From CANLBN01 sp034111645 (lineage in GTDB: Bacteria; Pseudomonadota; Gammaproteobacteria; Pseudomonadales; Cellvibrionaceae): a stretch of DNA of 48,845 nt. Of this stretch, positions 34,408 to 42,384 are shown piece after piece. The stretch's first letter is position 1, and each line of letters starts with the position of its first letter. The translations under genes and the position numbers were made by a program. Below the pieces are notes generated by a model. That model was not told where the DNA came from. It worked only from the letters and a program-made list of their open reading frames with translations, and did not search any database. Location of the stretch: the NCBI GenBank assembly GCA_034111645.1, contig JAWUWW010000038.1, positions 1 through 48,845 of the forward strand, written 5' to 3'.

Positions 34408-34710
34408 AAACATATCTCGTAAAAATTTGGCTAAATAGTATTTAATTAAGCAATAATTGACTAAGAATAAGAGGAACTATGAGGCCGGGAAGTATACAAG
34501 AAAAACTCTGAGACTAAAAACCCTATTAGCTCATCCACTCAAAATAAATTCAATAATTAAAGAAGCGCTAAAGCTTTAACGCTAAATAAACAATATAACT
34601 TTCGGTTAATGAGATTCCATCTCTTGAAAAACAGAATATCAAACAAAAAAAATTTAATTATTTTGCTAATCAAACTATTATTTAATTAACATCGCCGTTG
34701 CTATTAGAAT

Positions 34711-37563
34711 TTAGGGCCTATACGTCACCAATAATCGAATTGCGCTCACTATCGGTTTACAAGAAGAGTGTAATGCCTCGCGTACATTTGCGAAATGCTC
34801 GCTGAGTTGATCAATATCTTGATCACTAATATCACTATTTCGTTGCTGTAAATGTTTAAGTCGAGCAAGCTCAAGCTGAGCACGCGCATTTAACTGCGTT
34901 AGCGATGACTTAATAATTTCTTGCGTTTCGCTTTCAGCATGTAACTCAGCCTGATCAATCAATTGAGATATTTGTGTCCTGTAATCGCTAACCACCGCTT
35001 TACGGATCTTTTTATCTGCCCTCTCGACAATTTGTATCAGTTTTTCTGAAGGCAGTGCTGTACTAATATTGTTTGCATTATTTATGGTCACAACAACTCG
35101 TAGCCCAGATTGTGTTAAATAGGGTTGTATCTGTTTGGTATGTGCTGATTGAAGAGACAGAGTAAATAACACCTCGGCAAATAACATCCCTGGCTTTAAA
35201 CTTTTATTGGGTAATAGACCAATACTGGCTACGCCTAAGTCTGACAGACTTATCATCTCGAACAAGCCCTGCATTAGGGGGTGATCCCAAGTGATAAACT
35301 CTATATCTTCACGAGCAGTTGCAGTAATACGATCAAAGGTAATCTCACAACCGTCAACGGGAATACCAGGTATCATCGGCACCAACATTTGCTCAGATGG
35401 CACCAATCGATAGCGTGTATCATCTAATTGCTCATAATGAATATTCAGCACATCGGTAATTATTTCAAGTAACTTTTGAGGATGATTGTCTACTTCATGT
35501 TGCTTAACGGCAGCTAGTAAGTGCTTGGCATCGGGTTGGCGACAACTGTTCATCTCTAGTAGGCGATCGCGTCCTTGCTCTAACTGCTGTAGCCATTTTT
35601 TTAGCTGACTTCGTACTTCGGCCTCAACGGCTTTCGGATCTTCACAATACTTCTCATACCATTGATCATGGATTAAACCTGCGGCAGGATTAATTTGTTC
35701 AATTGAAGCTAAAATATCATGAAACCAATGCAGTCTTTGCTCAGCTAAGGCTGATTCAACGCAAACGTGAATTTCGATATCTTGTGTCTGACCAATGCGA
35801 TCTAGGCGACCAATACGCTGCTCAAGAACATCGGGATGATCGGGCAAATCCCAACAAACTAGGCGATGGCAAAATTGAAAGTTACGCCCTTCACTACCAA
35901 TTTCTGAGCACAATAGTAATGGTGCGCCTTCGTCGGCGCTATCAGCAAAATATGCTGCTGCACGGTCGCGCTCGACTAAGGTCATCGCTTCATGAAATAC
36001 AGGGCAATCAATACCGGTTTTACGATATAAGGATTCCTTTAATTCAAAAACGTCATCCTTATCATGGGTAATTAACAATAATTTCTCGCTTTGATGACGC
36101 TTAACAAAACCCACTAGCCAGGCAAACTTTTCATCCTCACCATTAATTTTATGCGTCACTAATTTTCGCTTAGGAAAACCTGCAACCCCATGACGCGTAT
36201 TACGATAAACCATACGACCGGTGCCATAACTATCAAGCAATAATTCGGTAAGTGCTTTTTTAGTGATAGCGGCTGCGCTGGAATTAGATGCCTCACCTGA
36301 ATGTGAGACCTCAATAGAATTAGCAGAAGACTTTATGGCATCATCTAGGTTAAATGAAAAATGCTCGGCAATCTTTGATAATTGCTCATGACTAACAAGC
36401 ACATTCTTATCATCATCATCGGGACTTAATAACTCTTGCAGGTCATCTGCTAGGGCTTGATAACTATCATAAGATGCTTGAAACTCATCGAAAAAATGAA
36501 ACTTTTCATTGTCTAATAACTGTAAACGCGAAAAATGACTTTGCAAGCCTAAACGCTCGGGTGTTGCCGATAACAATAACAAATGTGTAGTGTGTGCGGC
36601 TAATTTGCGCAATTGATTATTTTGATGCGCCTGCTCTTGGCCATCGATTAAGTCAGGAGAAAATTTATCGTCATTATCCGGTGAGGCCTCTTTATTACAA
36701 GGTGAAGCCTCTTCAGATAGAGATAGATTAAAGTGATGGGCTTCGTCGACGATTACCATATCCCAGTGATCGGCTTCCAATAAGCGATCTTCATTTAAGA
36801 ATTCGTGAGAGGCAATAAATACGCGGGTATCATTGAGATCGGTATAACTCTCTGGATCAGACCCAATGTCAATATCATTGTCAGTATCAATAAGGCTGCT
36901 AACAATCGAAAAGCAGCGGAGCATCTCGACAAACCACTGAACACACAAAGCCTCTGGCACTAAAATAAGCACGCGATTAGCATGGCCCTGCAACTGTAAG
37001 CGCTGAAGAATAAGGCCCGCCTCAATAGTTTTACCTAAACCGACTTCGTCAGCCAATAAAACTCTTACGGGTAATCGACTCGTTGCAGACTGAGCAACAT
37101 ATAATTGATGAGGTGTAAGACTAATACGTGCACCCATTAAACCGATGACGTCAGAGCGCAGCCACTGCTGATAAGCTCGTGATAATTGCTCGCGTACATC
37201 AAACCAACTGGGCTTATCAAGCTGTGCAGCTAGCAATCTTTTTAATGGATGGTTGAGTTGAATGCTAGCCGCTAATTGTGTTTCGGGTATTGGTTCACCG
37301 GCCTCATTAATATATATCAATAAGTTATTTATACTTTCAACACGGCTAACTCGATGGGTATCGCCATCTTCTGTCTCAATAAGTTCGCCCTCAGAAAATA
37401 TGGCGCGCGTGAGCGGCGCATGTTTAATCGCGTATTGGCGCTTATCGCCGGTTGCTGGAAACTCGAGCGTAATGCTACGACCTTCACATTCAACAACAAG
37501 ACCTAGACCTAATGATGCATCAGTGTCGACTAACCAACGCTGACCAATTTGAGGGGTTTCCAT
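34711..37563 (-). CDS. rapA: RNA polymerase-associated ATPase RapA (HepA)
   Basis: RapA is a Swi2/Snf2 ATPase bound to RNA polymerase that helps recycle it after transcription. The 950-residue protein has the N-terminal Tudor-like part (GQRWLVDTDASLGLGLVVE), the helicase motif I DEVGLGKT at residues 172-179, the DEAH box at 273-276, and the second helicase lobe with SEIGSEGRNFQFC and LPDHPDVLEQRIGRLDRIGQ. RapA-specific C-terminal domains end at LLVTYRP. An acidic, low-complexity insert (about 283-315) sits after the DEAH box. Length is similar to E. coli RapA (968). Confidence 0.96.
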   Translation of the reverse strand: METPQIGQRWLVDTDASLGLGLVVECEGRSITLEFPATGDKRQYAIKHAPLTRAIFSEGELIETEDGDTHRVSRVESINNLLIYINEAGEPIPETQLAASIQLNHPLKRLLAAQLDKPSWFDVREQLSRAYQQWLRSDVIGLMGARISLTPHQLYVAQSATSRLPVRVLLADEVGLGKTIEAGLILQRLQLQGHANRVLILVPEALCVQWFVEMLRCFSIVSSLIDTDNDIDIGSDPESYTDLNDTRVFIASHEFLNEDRLLEADHWDMVIVDEAHHFNLSLSEEASPCNKEASPDNDDKFSPDLIDGQEQAHQNNQLRKLAAHTTHLLLLSATPERLGLQSHFSRLQLLDNEKFHFFDEFQASYDSYQALADDLQELLSPDDDDKNVLVSHEQLSKIAEHFSFNLDDAIKSSANSIEVSHSGEASNSSAAAITKKALTELLLDSYGTGRMVYRNTRHGVAGFPKRKLVTHKINGEDEKFAWLVGFVKRHQSEKLLLITHDKDDVFELKESLYRKTGIDCPVFHEAMTLVERDRAAAYFADSADEGAPLLLCSEIGSEGRNFQFCHRLVCWDLPDHPDVLEQRIGRLDRIGQTQDIEIHVCVESALAEQRLHWFHDILASIEQINPAAGLIHDQWYEKYCEDPKAVEAEVRSQLKKWLQQLEQGRDRLLEMNSCRQPDAKHLLAAVKQHEVDNHPQKLLEIITDVLNIHYEQLDDTRYRLVPSEQMLVPMIPGIPVDGCEITFDRITATAREDIEFITWDHPLMQGLFEMISLSDLGVASIGLLPNKSLKPGMLFAEVLFTLSLQSAHTKQIQPYLTQSGLRVVVTINNANNISTALPSEKLIQIVERADKKIRKAVVSDYRTQISQLIDQAELHAESETQEIIKSSLTQLNARAQLELARLKHLQQRNSDISDQDIDQLSEHFANVREALHSSCKPIVSAIRLLVTYRP

Positions 37564-37687
37564 AACTGTATTAAACTGCCTTTAAACTAAATAAGTGTAT
37601 CAATGTGGCGAGATGCGCTCACATATCGATAAAATTTGGCGTGCATTCTACCAGAGACCAGACTGCTTGTTAGGTTCTATTTCAATT

Positions 37688-37990
37688 AAAATGCCAGTTC
37701 AATAATCAGGCATTAATTTTTAATAACGTCCTTGTTAAATTCGATAACTACCAGATTTAATAGAGCTTGCTAGGTGCTTGGCTAGGTGCTTGGTTAGGTG
37801 CTTGTTAGGAGCTACTTAAGCTAAAAAACCACTTTAATCATCAGGCATTAATTTTTAATGACGTCCTTATTAAATTCGATAACTACCAGATTTAATAGAG
37901 CCTGCTAGGGTGCTTGTTAGGTGCTGGTTAGGTGCTACTTAAGCTAAAACGCCAGTTTCATCATCAGATGTTAATATTTAATAATATACT
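37688..37990. repeat. Nested tandem repeat between rapA and rluA (about 130-bp unit, 2.3 copies)
   Basis: Copies begin at 37688, 37823 and 37947. The unit contains ATCAGGCATTAATTTTTAAT, ACGTCCTT, TTAAATTCGATAACTACCAG, ATTTAATAGAGC, and then an inner minisatellite of an 11-12-bp unit (TTAGGTGCTTGG or close) in four copies in the first unit and three in the second. It ends GCTACTTAAGCTAAAA. Each unit has dyads, TTAAAT with ATTTAA, and CATTA with TAATG. It covers most of the 460-bp gap; no gene is present. Confidence 0.9.
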
Positions 37991-38024
37991 TGTGGCGTTC
38001 GAAAATAAGGTTAAAACATTCAAA

Positions 38025-38651
38025 TCAGAATGGAGCTTTTGAATATATATCAATCGATTGATTAGATACCGGATGCTGAAAGCCAAGTTGACTTGCATGC
38101 AGTAACAAGCGAGGACTCTTTTCTAGCACTCGCCGAGGCGCATAAAAATAATCGCCAACAATGGGATGACCAAGCGATAACATATGCACGCGTAATTGGT
38201 GAGAGCGACCTGTTTTAGGCTCAAGTTTTACTCGCGTCCAATCGTTGATGCTATCGTACTCAATACTTTGATAATTAGTTAACGCCGCTTTACCTGACTC
38301 AAAGCAAACCTTTTGAATCGGTCTGTTTTCCCAATCACATATTAGTGGCTTGTTTATTTCTCCACTTAATTGATTCATTTTACCATCGACAATAGCCGTA
38401 TAGGTTTTACTAATTAAGCGTTTTTCAAATAAGTGCCCCATTGCTACTTGAGCAGTATGACTCAGAGCTATAATTACAATCCCTGATGTTGCCATATCAA
38501 GTCTGTGAATAATTCTCGCATTAGGAAATTGGGGTAGCAGACGATTGATTAAGCAATCTTGCTTATCGGGGCCGCGCCCAGGAGTTGTCAGCATATCATG
38601 TGGTTTATCGACCACTAATAGCGAGTCATCTTGATAAAGAATAGGAATCAT
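38025..38651 (-). CDS. rluA: RluA-family pseudouridine synthase
   Basis: These enzymes convert uridine to pseudouridine in rRNA and/or tRNA. The 208-residue protein lacks an S4 domain, as RluA does. It shows DKPHDMLTTPGRGPDK, the catalytic Asp52 in HRLDMATSG, EKRLISKTYTAIVDG, the L-K-P-like LEPKTGRSHQLRVHM motif, and HPIVGDYFYAP. The phrase HRLDMATSG is shared with E. coli RluA, which modifies 23S U746 and tRNA U32. Assignment to RluA against other small members (for example TruC-like) is likely, not proven. rapA is the next gene, and these two are neighbours in E. coli as well. Confidence 0.88.
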   Translation of the reverse strand: MIPILYQDDSLLVVDKPHDMLTTPGRGPDKQDCLINRLLPQFPNARIIHRLDMATSGIVIIALSHTAQVAMGHLFEKRLISKTYTAIVDGKMNQLSGEINKPLICDWENRPIQKVCFESGKAALTNYQSIEYDSINDWTRVKLEPKTGRSHQLRVHMLSLGHPIVGDYFYAPRRVLEKSPRLLLHASQLGFQHPVSNQSIDIYSKAPF

Positions 38652-38692
38652 AAGAGCTTGCTATATTACTATTTTAAAAATTATGTATTTAA

Positions 38693-38732
38693 ATTGAGCC
38701 TCTTAAAAGACAGGATAAGCAAGAGGCTCAAT
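38693..38732 (-). terminator. Stem-loop after dps, probable terminator
   Basis: The 12-bp perfect arms ATTGAGCCTCTT and AAGAGGCTCAAT flank a 16-base loop, 24 bp after the dps stop on the minus strand. A T/A-rich stretch (TTTAAATA) follows, not a pure T run, so termination may be moderate. Confidence 0.5.
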
Positions 38733-38755
38733 ATATTAACGCGACATAATATCTG

Positions 38756-39226
38756 TTAACTCTTAGTGGCTCTTAGCATCCATGCTGTTTTTTCATGAAC
38801 ACGCATGCGATCAGACACTAATGAGGCCGTTGATTCATCATCAAACTCTTGGGCCGTTTTTAATACTTTTCTAGAGGTCTTAATAACCTGCTCGTGAGCT
38901 TTTGTTAATAATTCAACCATCTCTTTAGAACTAGGCACACCTTCGACCTCTTCTATTGAGCTAAGCCTTGAAAATTCTTTATAAGTTCCGGGGGCGGCCA
39001 CATCTAAGGTGCGAATACGTTCGGCAATTTCATCAACAGCCGTCGATAATTCTGTGTAATGCTCTTCAAACATTAGATGTAATTCACGAAAATTGATTCC
39101 CGTTACATTCCAATGAAAGTTATGTGTCTGCAAGTATAAAGTATAAGAATCAGCTAATAGTTTTTTTAAGCCCTCTGCTATCTTCAATCTACCTTTTTCG
39201 CTTATACCAATATCTATTTTCGTCAT
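38756..39226 (-). CDS. dps: Dps-family DNA-binding/iron-storage ferritin-like protein
   Basis: Dps forms a 12-mer that oxidises and stores iron and protects DNA in stress. The 156-residue four-helix protein has the ferroxidase signature THNFHWNVTG with His38, then His50 and Glu54 (ELHLMFEEHYTEL) and Asp65/Glu69 (DEIAERIR). These have the spacing of Dps intersubunit iron sites (H-x11-H-x3-E-x10-D-x3-E). A DNA-binding Lys-rich tail is short (MTKIDIGISEKGRLK). It is probably expressed alone; the next upstream gene is a small zinc-finger-like protein 65 bp away. Confidence 0.93.
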   Translation of the reverse strand: MTKIDIGISEKGRLKIAEGLKKLLADSYTLYLQTHNFHWNVTGINFRELHLMFEEHYTELSTAVDEIAERIRTLDVAAPGTYKEFSRLSSIEEVEGVPSSKEMVELLTKAHEQVIKTSRKVLKTAQEFDDESTASLVSDRMRVHEKTAWMLRATKS

Positions 39227-39291
39227 TTTAAATCCTCTATTATTAAAACCTCATCAAATCAAAAAAATTGATTACAACTAAAAAACCTTAC

Positions 39292-39477
39292 TCACAAAAG
39301 TTTTACTTTTTCTTTTTGACATCTCTCACATTGATACTTAGTGACTAGCTTTCCCTGTTTAACATCAAACTGCTGCTTAACAACAATTTTCCATTTATGA
39401 AAACCATCGCGACATAAGCTTTTACCTTTATGCTTTTCCCATGGACTCTTTTTTTTAAATATAATTACATCGCCCAT
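39292..39477 (-). CDS. Small conserved putative zinc-binding protein, 61 residues
   Basis: The function is unknown. The 61-residue basic protein has Cys22 and His27 (LCRDGFHKW) and a Cys50-x2-Cys53 pair (YQCERCQ), a layout that could hold one zinc ion in a Cys-His-Cys-Cys site. The segment KQQFDVKQGKLVTKYQCERC is, as I recall, conserved in small proteins of other gammaproteobacteria. It lies upstream of dps on the same strand (65 bp), so the two might be cotranscribed. The start at 39477 is the only reasonable ATG. Confidence 0.65.
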   Translation of the reverse strand: MGDVIIFKKKSPWEKHKGKSLCRDGFHKWKIVVKQQFDVKQGKLVTKYQCERCQKEKVKLL

Positions 39478-39947
39478 AGAAAATTACTCTCGATGAAGTT
39501 CAGAGCTTGTCTGCCACTGTTGTCGTACCCATTTTACATGCTACAATTTTGAACGATTTTCGACATATAATTAAAAGTGATTATAACCATTATGGGCTTG
39601 ATTTTTAAACCACAAAAATTAATAACCGAATAACTTAAGTACGCTCAAGTTTCTTGATTAGAAATATTTGCATCCCTCTTCCATCAAGAAAAACCCAATA
39701 TCCACTCAATAGCTATACATCTATTAGATACATTATTGGGACAACTGATGTTGATATAAAGACCAAAGATGCCTGGTTGTAAATAAATGGTGATATTGAG
39801 ATATTAGGTGACCGATAACACCAAAAAAGAAGTATCTATTCCATTCTTACGCTTTAGATTAGGTTTAAGTCTAACAGGCTCCTAGCATTGTGTTTAACAC
39901 CTAGATAAAATACTCCATTAATTTTCCTTATAAAAGTTTTATTACTC
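39478..39947. other. Gene-free region upstream of argS
   Basis: This is about 470 bp of AT-rich DNA, with no supported reading frame. An inverted pair TTTCTTGAT (39650-39658) and ATCAAGAAA (39683-39691) could form a stem but is not followed by a T run. The argS promoter must be here, but no pair of boxes was convincing. Confidence 0.25.
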
Positions 39948-41720
39948 ATGACATTAAGTAAGTCAGACTCATCATCAATAAAAGCTATTTTATCTGAGCA
40001 TTTTCAGCGAGCTATGCAATCTGCGGGCATTCCTTCCGAGTGCGAAGCACATATTGCTCCAAGCAAAAAAGTTGGTTTTGGTGATTACCAGGCTAATGGA
40101 GCTATGGCTGCGGCTAAGAAAATGGGCAAAAATCCACGCGAACTTGCTCAATTAATGATTGATCATTTAGATATCGATTTTATTGCCGAGAGCACTGAGA
40201 TAGCGGGTCCTGGATTTATAAATATACATTTACGCAATGATTGGCTTGCCCAACAGCTACAACTTTCGCGCAAGAACCCAACTGAGGCCCTTAAAACGCA
40301 AACGCCGCAGACAATTGTTGTAGATTATTCGGGACCTAATCTTGCCAAAGAAATGCACGTGGGGCACTTGCGCTCGACTATTATTGGAGATGCATTGGTT
40401 CGATTATTAGAGCTACAAGGTCATAAAGTGATTCGTCAAAATCATGTAGGGGATTGGGGCACACAATTTGGTATGTTATTAGTAGAGCTTGAAAGTCATT
40501 TGCAAGGCGGCGAGCAAGCAGAGCTTGCATTAAAAGATCTTGAAGGCTTTTATCAGCGATCGAAAAAACATTTCGATGAGTCGGAAGAATTTGCCAATAA
40601 GGCTCGCGATTATGTGGTTAAGCTGCAATCTGGTGATGCCGAAATGCTTAAGTTATGGAATGCGTTTCGAGATACCTCTCTCGCTCATAGCCAAGAAATA
40701 TACAATAAACTCAACGTCACTCTAATGCCTGAGGATGTGCGTGGAGAAAGTGCCTATAACGATGACTTATACGTTCTAGTTGAAGAACTTAAACAGAAAA
40801 ACCTTGCGAGTGAAAGCCAAGAGGCAACCGTGGTGTTCTTAGATGAACTCGCCGATAAAGACGGTAACCCAAGCCCTGTGATAATCCAAAAACAAGGCGG
40901 AGGTTATTTATATGCAACGTCTGATCTCGCTGCACTACGCTATCGCTCAAATATATTAATGGCTGATCGATTATTATATTTTATCGATGCACGCCAATCT
41001 TTACATATGCAGCAAGTTTTTACATTAGCGCGCAAGGCTCAGTTTGTTAATAATACTGCCAGCCTTGAACACCATGCCTTTGGTACCATGATGGGCAGTG
41101 ATGGCAAGCCTTTTAAAACACGTACTGGTGGCACCGTTAAATTAGCTGACTTACTTGATGAATCTATTGAACGTGCCGAAAAACTTGTCCGCAGTCGCTC
41201 GGAAGAAAAAGGGGTAAGTCTGAGCGAAGCCGAGTACAAGGAGATTGGTCGTAAAGTAGGTATTGGTGCAATTAAGTATGCCGACTTATCTAAAACTCGA
41301 ACCAACGATTATATTTTTAACTGGGAAACCATGCTCAGTTTTGAAGGCAATACTGCGCCTTATTTACAGTATGCTTATACACGTATACAAAGTATTTTCA
41401 GAAAAGCCAAGCTCAAGCCCGAACAAATGACAGGTGATATTTTTCTAGCGCATGTCGATGAAAAAACTTTGGCGATAAAGCTATTACAAAGCGCCGAAAT
41501 CATCGAGCAAATAAGTCATGATGCCTACCCTCACTTATTGTGTAACTATCTTTATGATGTCGCTAGTCTTTACATGCGTTTTTATGAGTCTTGCCCAATT
41601 TTAAAAGAAGGCATTAGCGAGCAAGAAAAAAATAGCCGCCTACAAGTATGTGCTGCGACTGCCGCGACATTAAAAATGGGACTAGAAATATTGGGCATCG
41701 AAGTTATGGAGAGAATGTAA
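39948..41720 (+). CDS. argS: Arginyl-tRNA synthetase ArgS
   Basis: ArgRS charges tRNA-Arg. The 590-residue class I enzyme opens with the Add-1 domain (GFGDYQANGAMAAAKKMGKNPRELA). The HIGH motif appears as HVGH at residues 137-140 (NLAKEMHVGHLRSTIIGD). The region corresponding to KMSKS appears as GKPFKTRTGGTVKLADLLDE, a form normal in many bacterial ArgRS. The C-terminal anticodon-binding domain is rich in Ala/Leu (LQYAYTRIQSIFRKA) and ends in LEILGIEVMERM. An 18-bp tandem repeat follows the stop. Confidence 0.96.
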   Translation: MTLSKSDSSSIKAILSEHFQRAMQSAGIPSECEAHIAPSKKVGFGDYQANGAMAAAKKMGKNPRELAQLMIDHLDIDFIAESTEIAGPGFINIHLRNDWLAQQLQLSRKNPTEALKTQTPQTIVVDYSGPNLAKEMHVGHLRSTIIGDALVRLLELQGHKVIRQNHVGDWGTQFGMLLVELESHLQGGEQAELALKDLEGFYQRSKKHFDESEEFANKARDYVVKLQSGDAEMLKLWNAFRDTSLAHSQEIYNKLNVTLMPEDVRGESAYNDDLYVLVEELKQKNLASESQEATVVFLDELADKDGNPSPVIIQKQGGGYLYATSDLAALRYRSNILMADRLLYFIDARQSLHMQQVFTLARKAQFVNNTASLEHHAFGTMMGSDGKPFKTRTGGTVKLADLLDESIERAEKLVRSRSEEKGVSLSEAEYKEIGRKVGIGAIKYADLSKTRTNDYIFNWETMLSFEGNTAPYLQYAYTRIQSIFRKAKLKPEQMTGDIFLAHVDEKTLAIKLLQSAEIIEQISHDAYPHLLCNYLYDVASLYMRFYESCPILKEGISEQEKNSRLQVCAATAATLKMGLEILGIEVMERM

Positions 41721-41722
41721 CC

Positions 41723-41766
41723 TTAAGTAAGCATATAAGCTTAAGCAAGCATATAAGCTTAAACAA
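41723..41766. repeat. Tandem 18-bp repeat after argS
   Basis: TTAAG(T or C)AAGCATATAAGC occurs twice in direct succession (41723-41740 and 41741-41758), followed by a partial third copy (TTAAACAA). The AAGCTTAAGC junctions are partly palindromic. It begins two bases after the argS stop and no coding role is possible. Confidence 0.8.
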
Positions 41767-41793
41767 AATTCAGCTAAATAATCGCTGGCAATA

Positions 41794-42327
41794 ATGAGTA
41801 GAGACATGAGTGATGAGCTAGCCTCAAAAATAATTTTATTTGATGGCGTCTGTGTTCTTTGTAATTACTGGGCACGGTTTATTATTAAATATGATACACA
41901 TAAAAAGTTTAGACTTGTCTCAGCACAGTCATCAGCTGGTCAGTGCCTTTTAAGATATTACGGCATGTCAACATCAAGTTTTGATTCTTTAATGTATATC
42001 GAGGGATTATCACTAGAAGATCTTAAGAAAAATAATCTGACTATAAAAGATGTTGAATCTAAAGCTAGCATTGATGACACAGAATTACTCATAACTGAAA
42101 CACAACTATCTGGCAGACTTTTTTTAAAAACGACTGCCATTTTCAAAATACTCGCTCAACTTTCTTACCCTTGGCGATTTTTTAGTCTCTTTAAAATTAT
42201 TCCGACGTCATTAAGCGACCGAGCCTATAGTGTTATTGCGCGCAATAGATATAAAATATTTGGCAAAAACGACAATTGCATCCTGCCTAAAGCAGACCAC
42301 GCCTCGCGTTATTTTTCTGATCAATAA
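41794..42327 (+). CDS. DCC-family thiol-disulfide oxidoreductase-like protein (DUF393)
   Basis: This is a small thioredoxin-like protein of the DCC (DUF393) family. The family name comes from the N-terminal motif D-x-x-C-x-x-C, here FDGVCVLCN with Asp17, Cys20 and Cys23, followed by FIIKYDTHKKFRLVSAQS. The biochemical role is unproven. The 177 residues include an unconserved middle (about 75-115). Two in-frame ATGs exist at 41794 and 41806, neither with a strong ribosome site. It may share a transcript with argS (73 bp upstream) and converges on the DinG-like gene. Confidence 0.82.
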   Translation: MSRDMSDELASKIILFDGVCVLCNYWARFIIKYDTHKKFRLVSAQSSAGQCLLRYYGMSTSSFDSLMYIEGLSLEDLKKNNLTIKDVESKASIDDTELLITETQLSGRLFLKTTAIFKILAQLSYPWRFFSLFKIIPTSLSDRAYSVIARNRYKIFGKNDNCILPKADHASRYFSDQ

Positions 42328-42384
42328 AGCTCTGTAAATAAATGGTACTGACTCAATCGTTAACTCTGTTCTATAATAAAAAGA

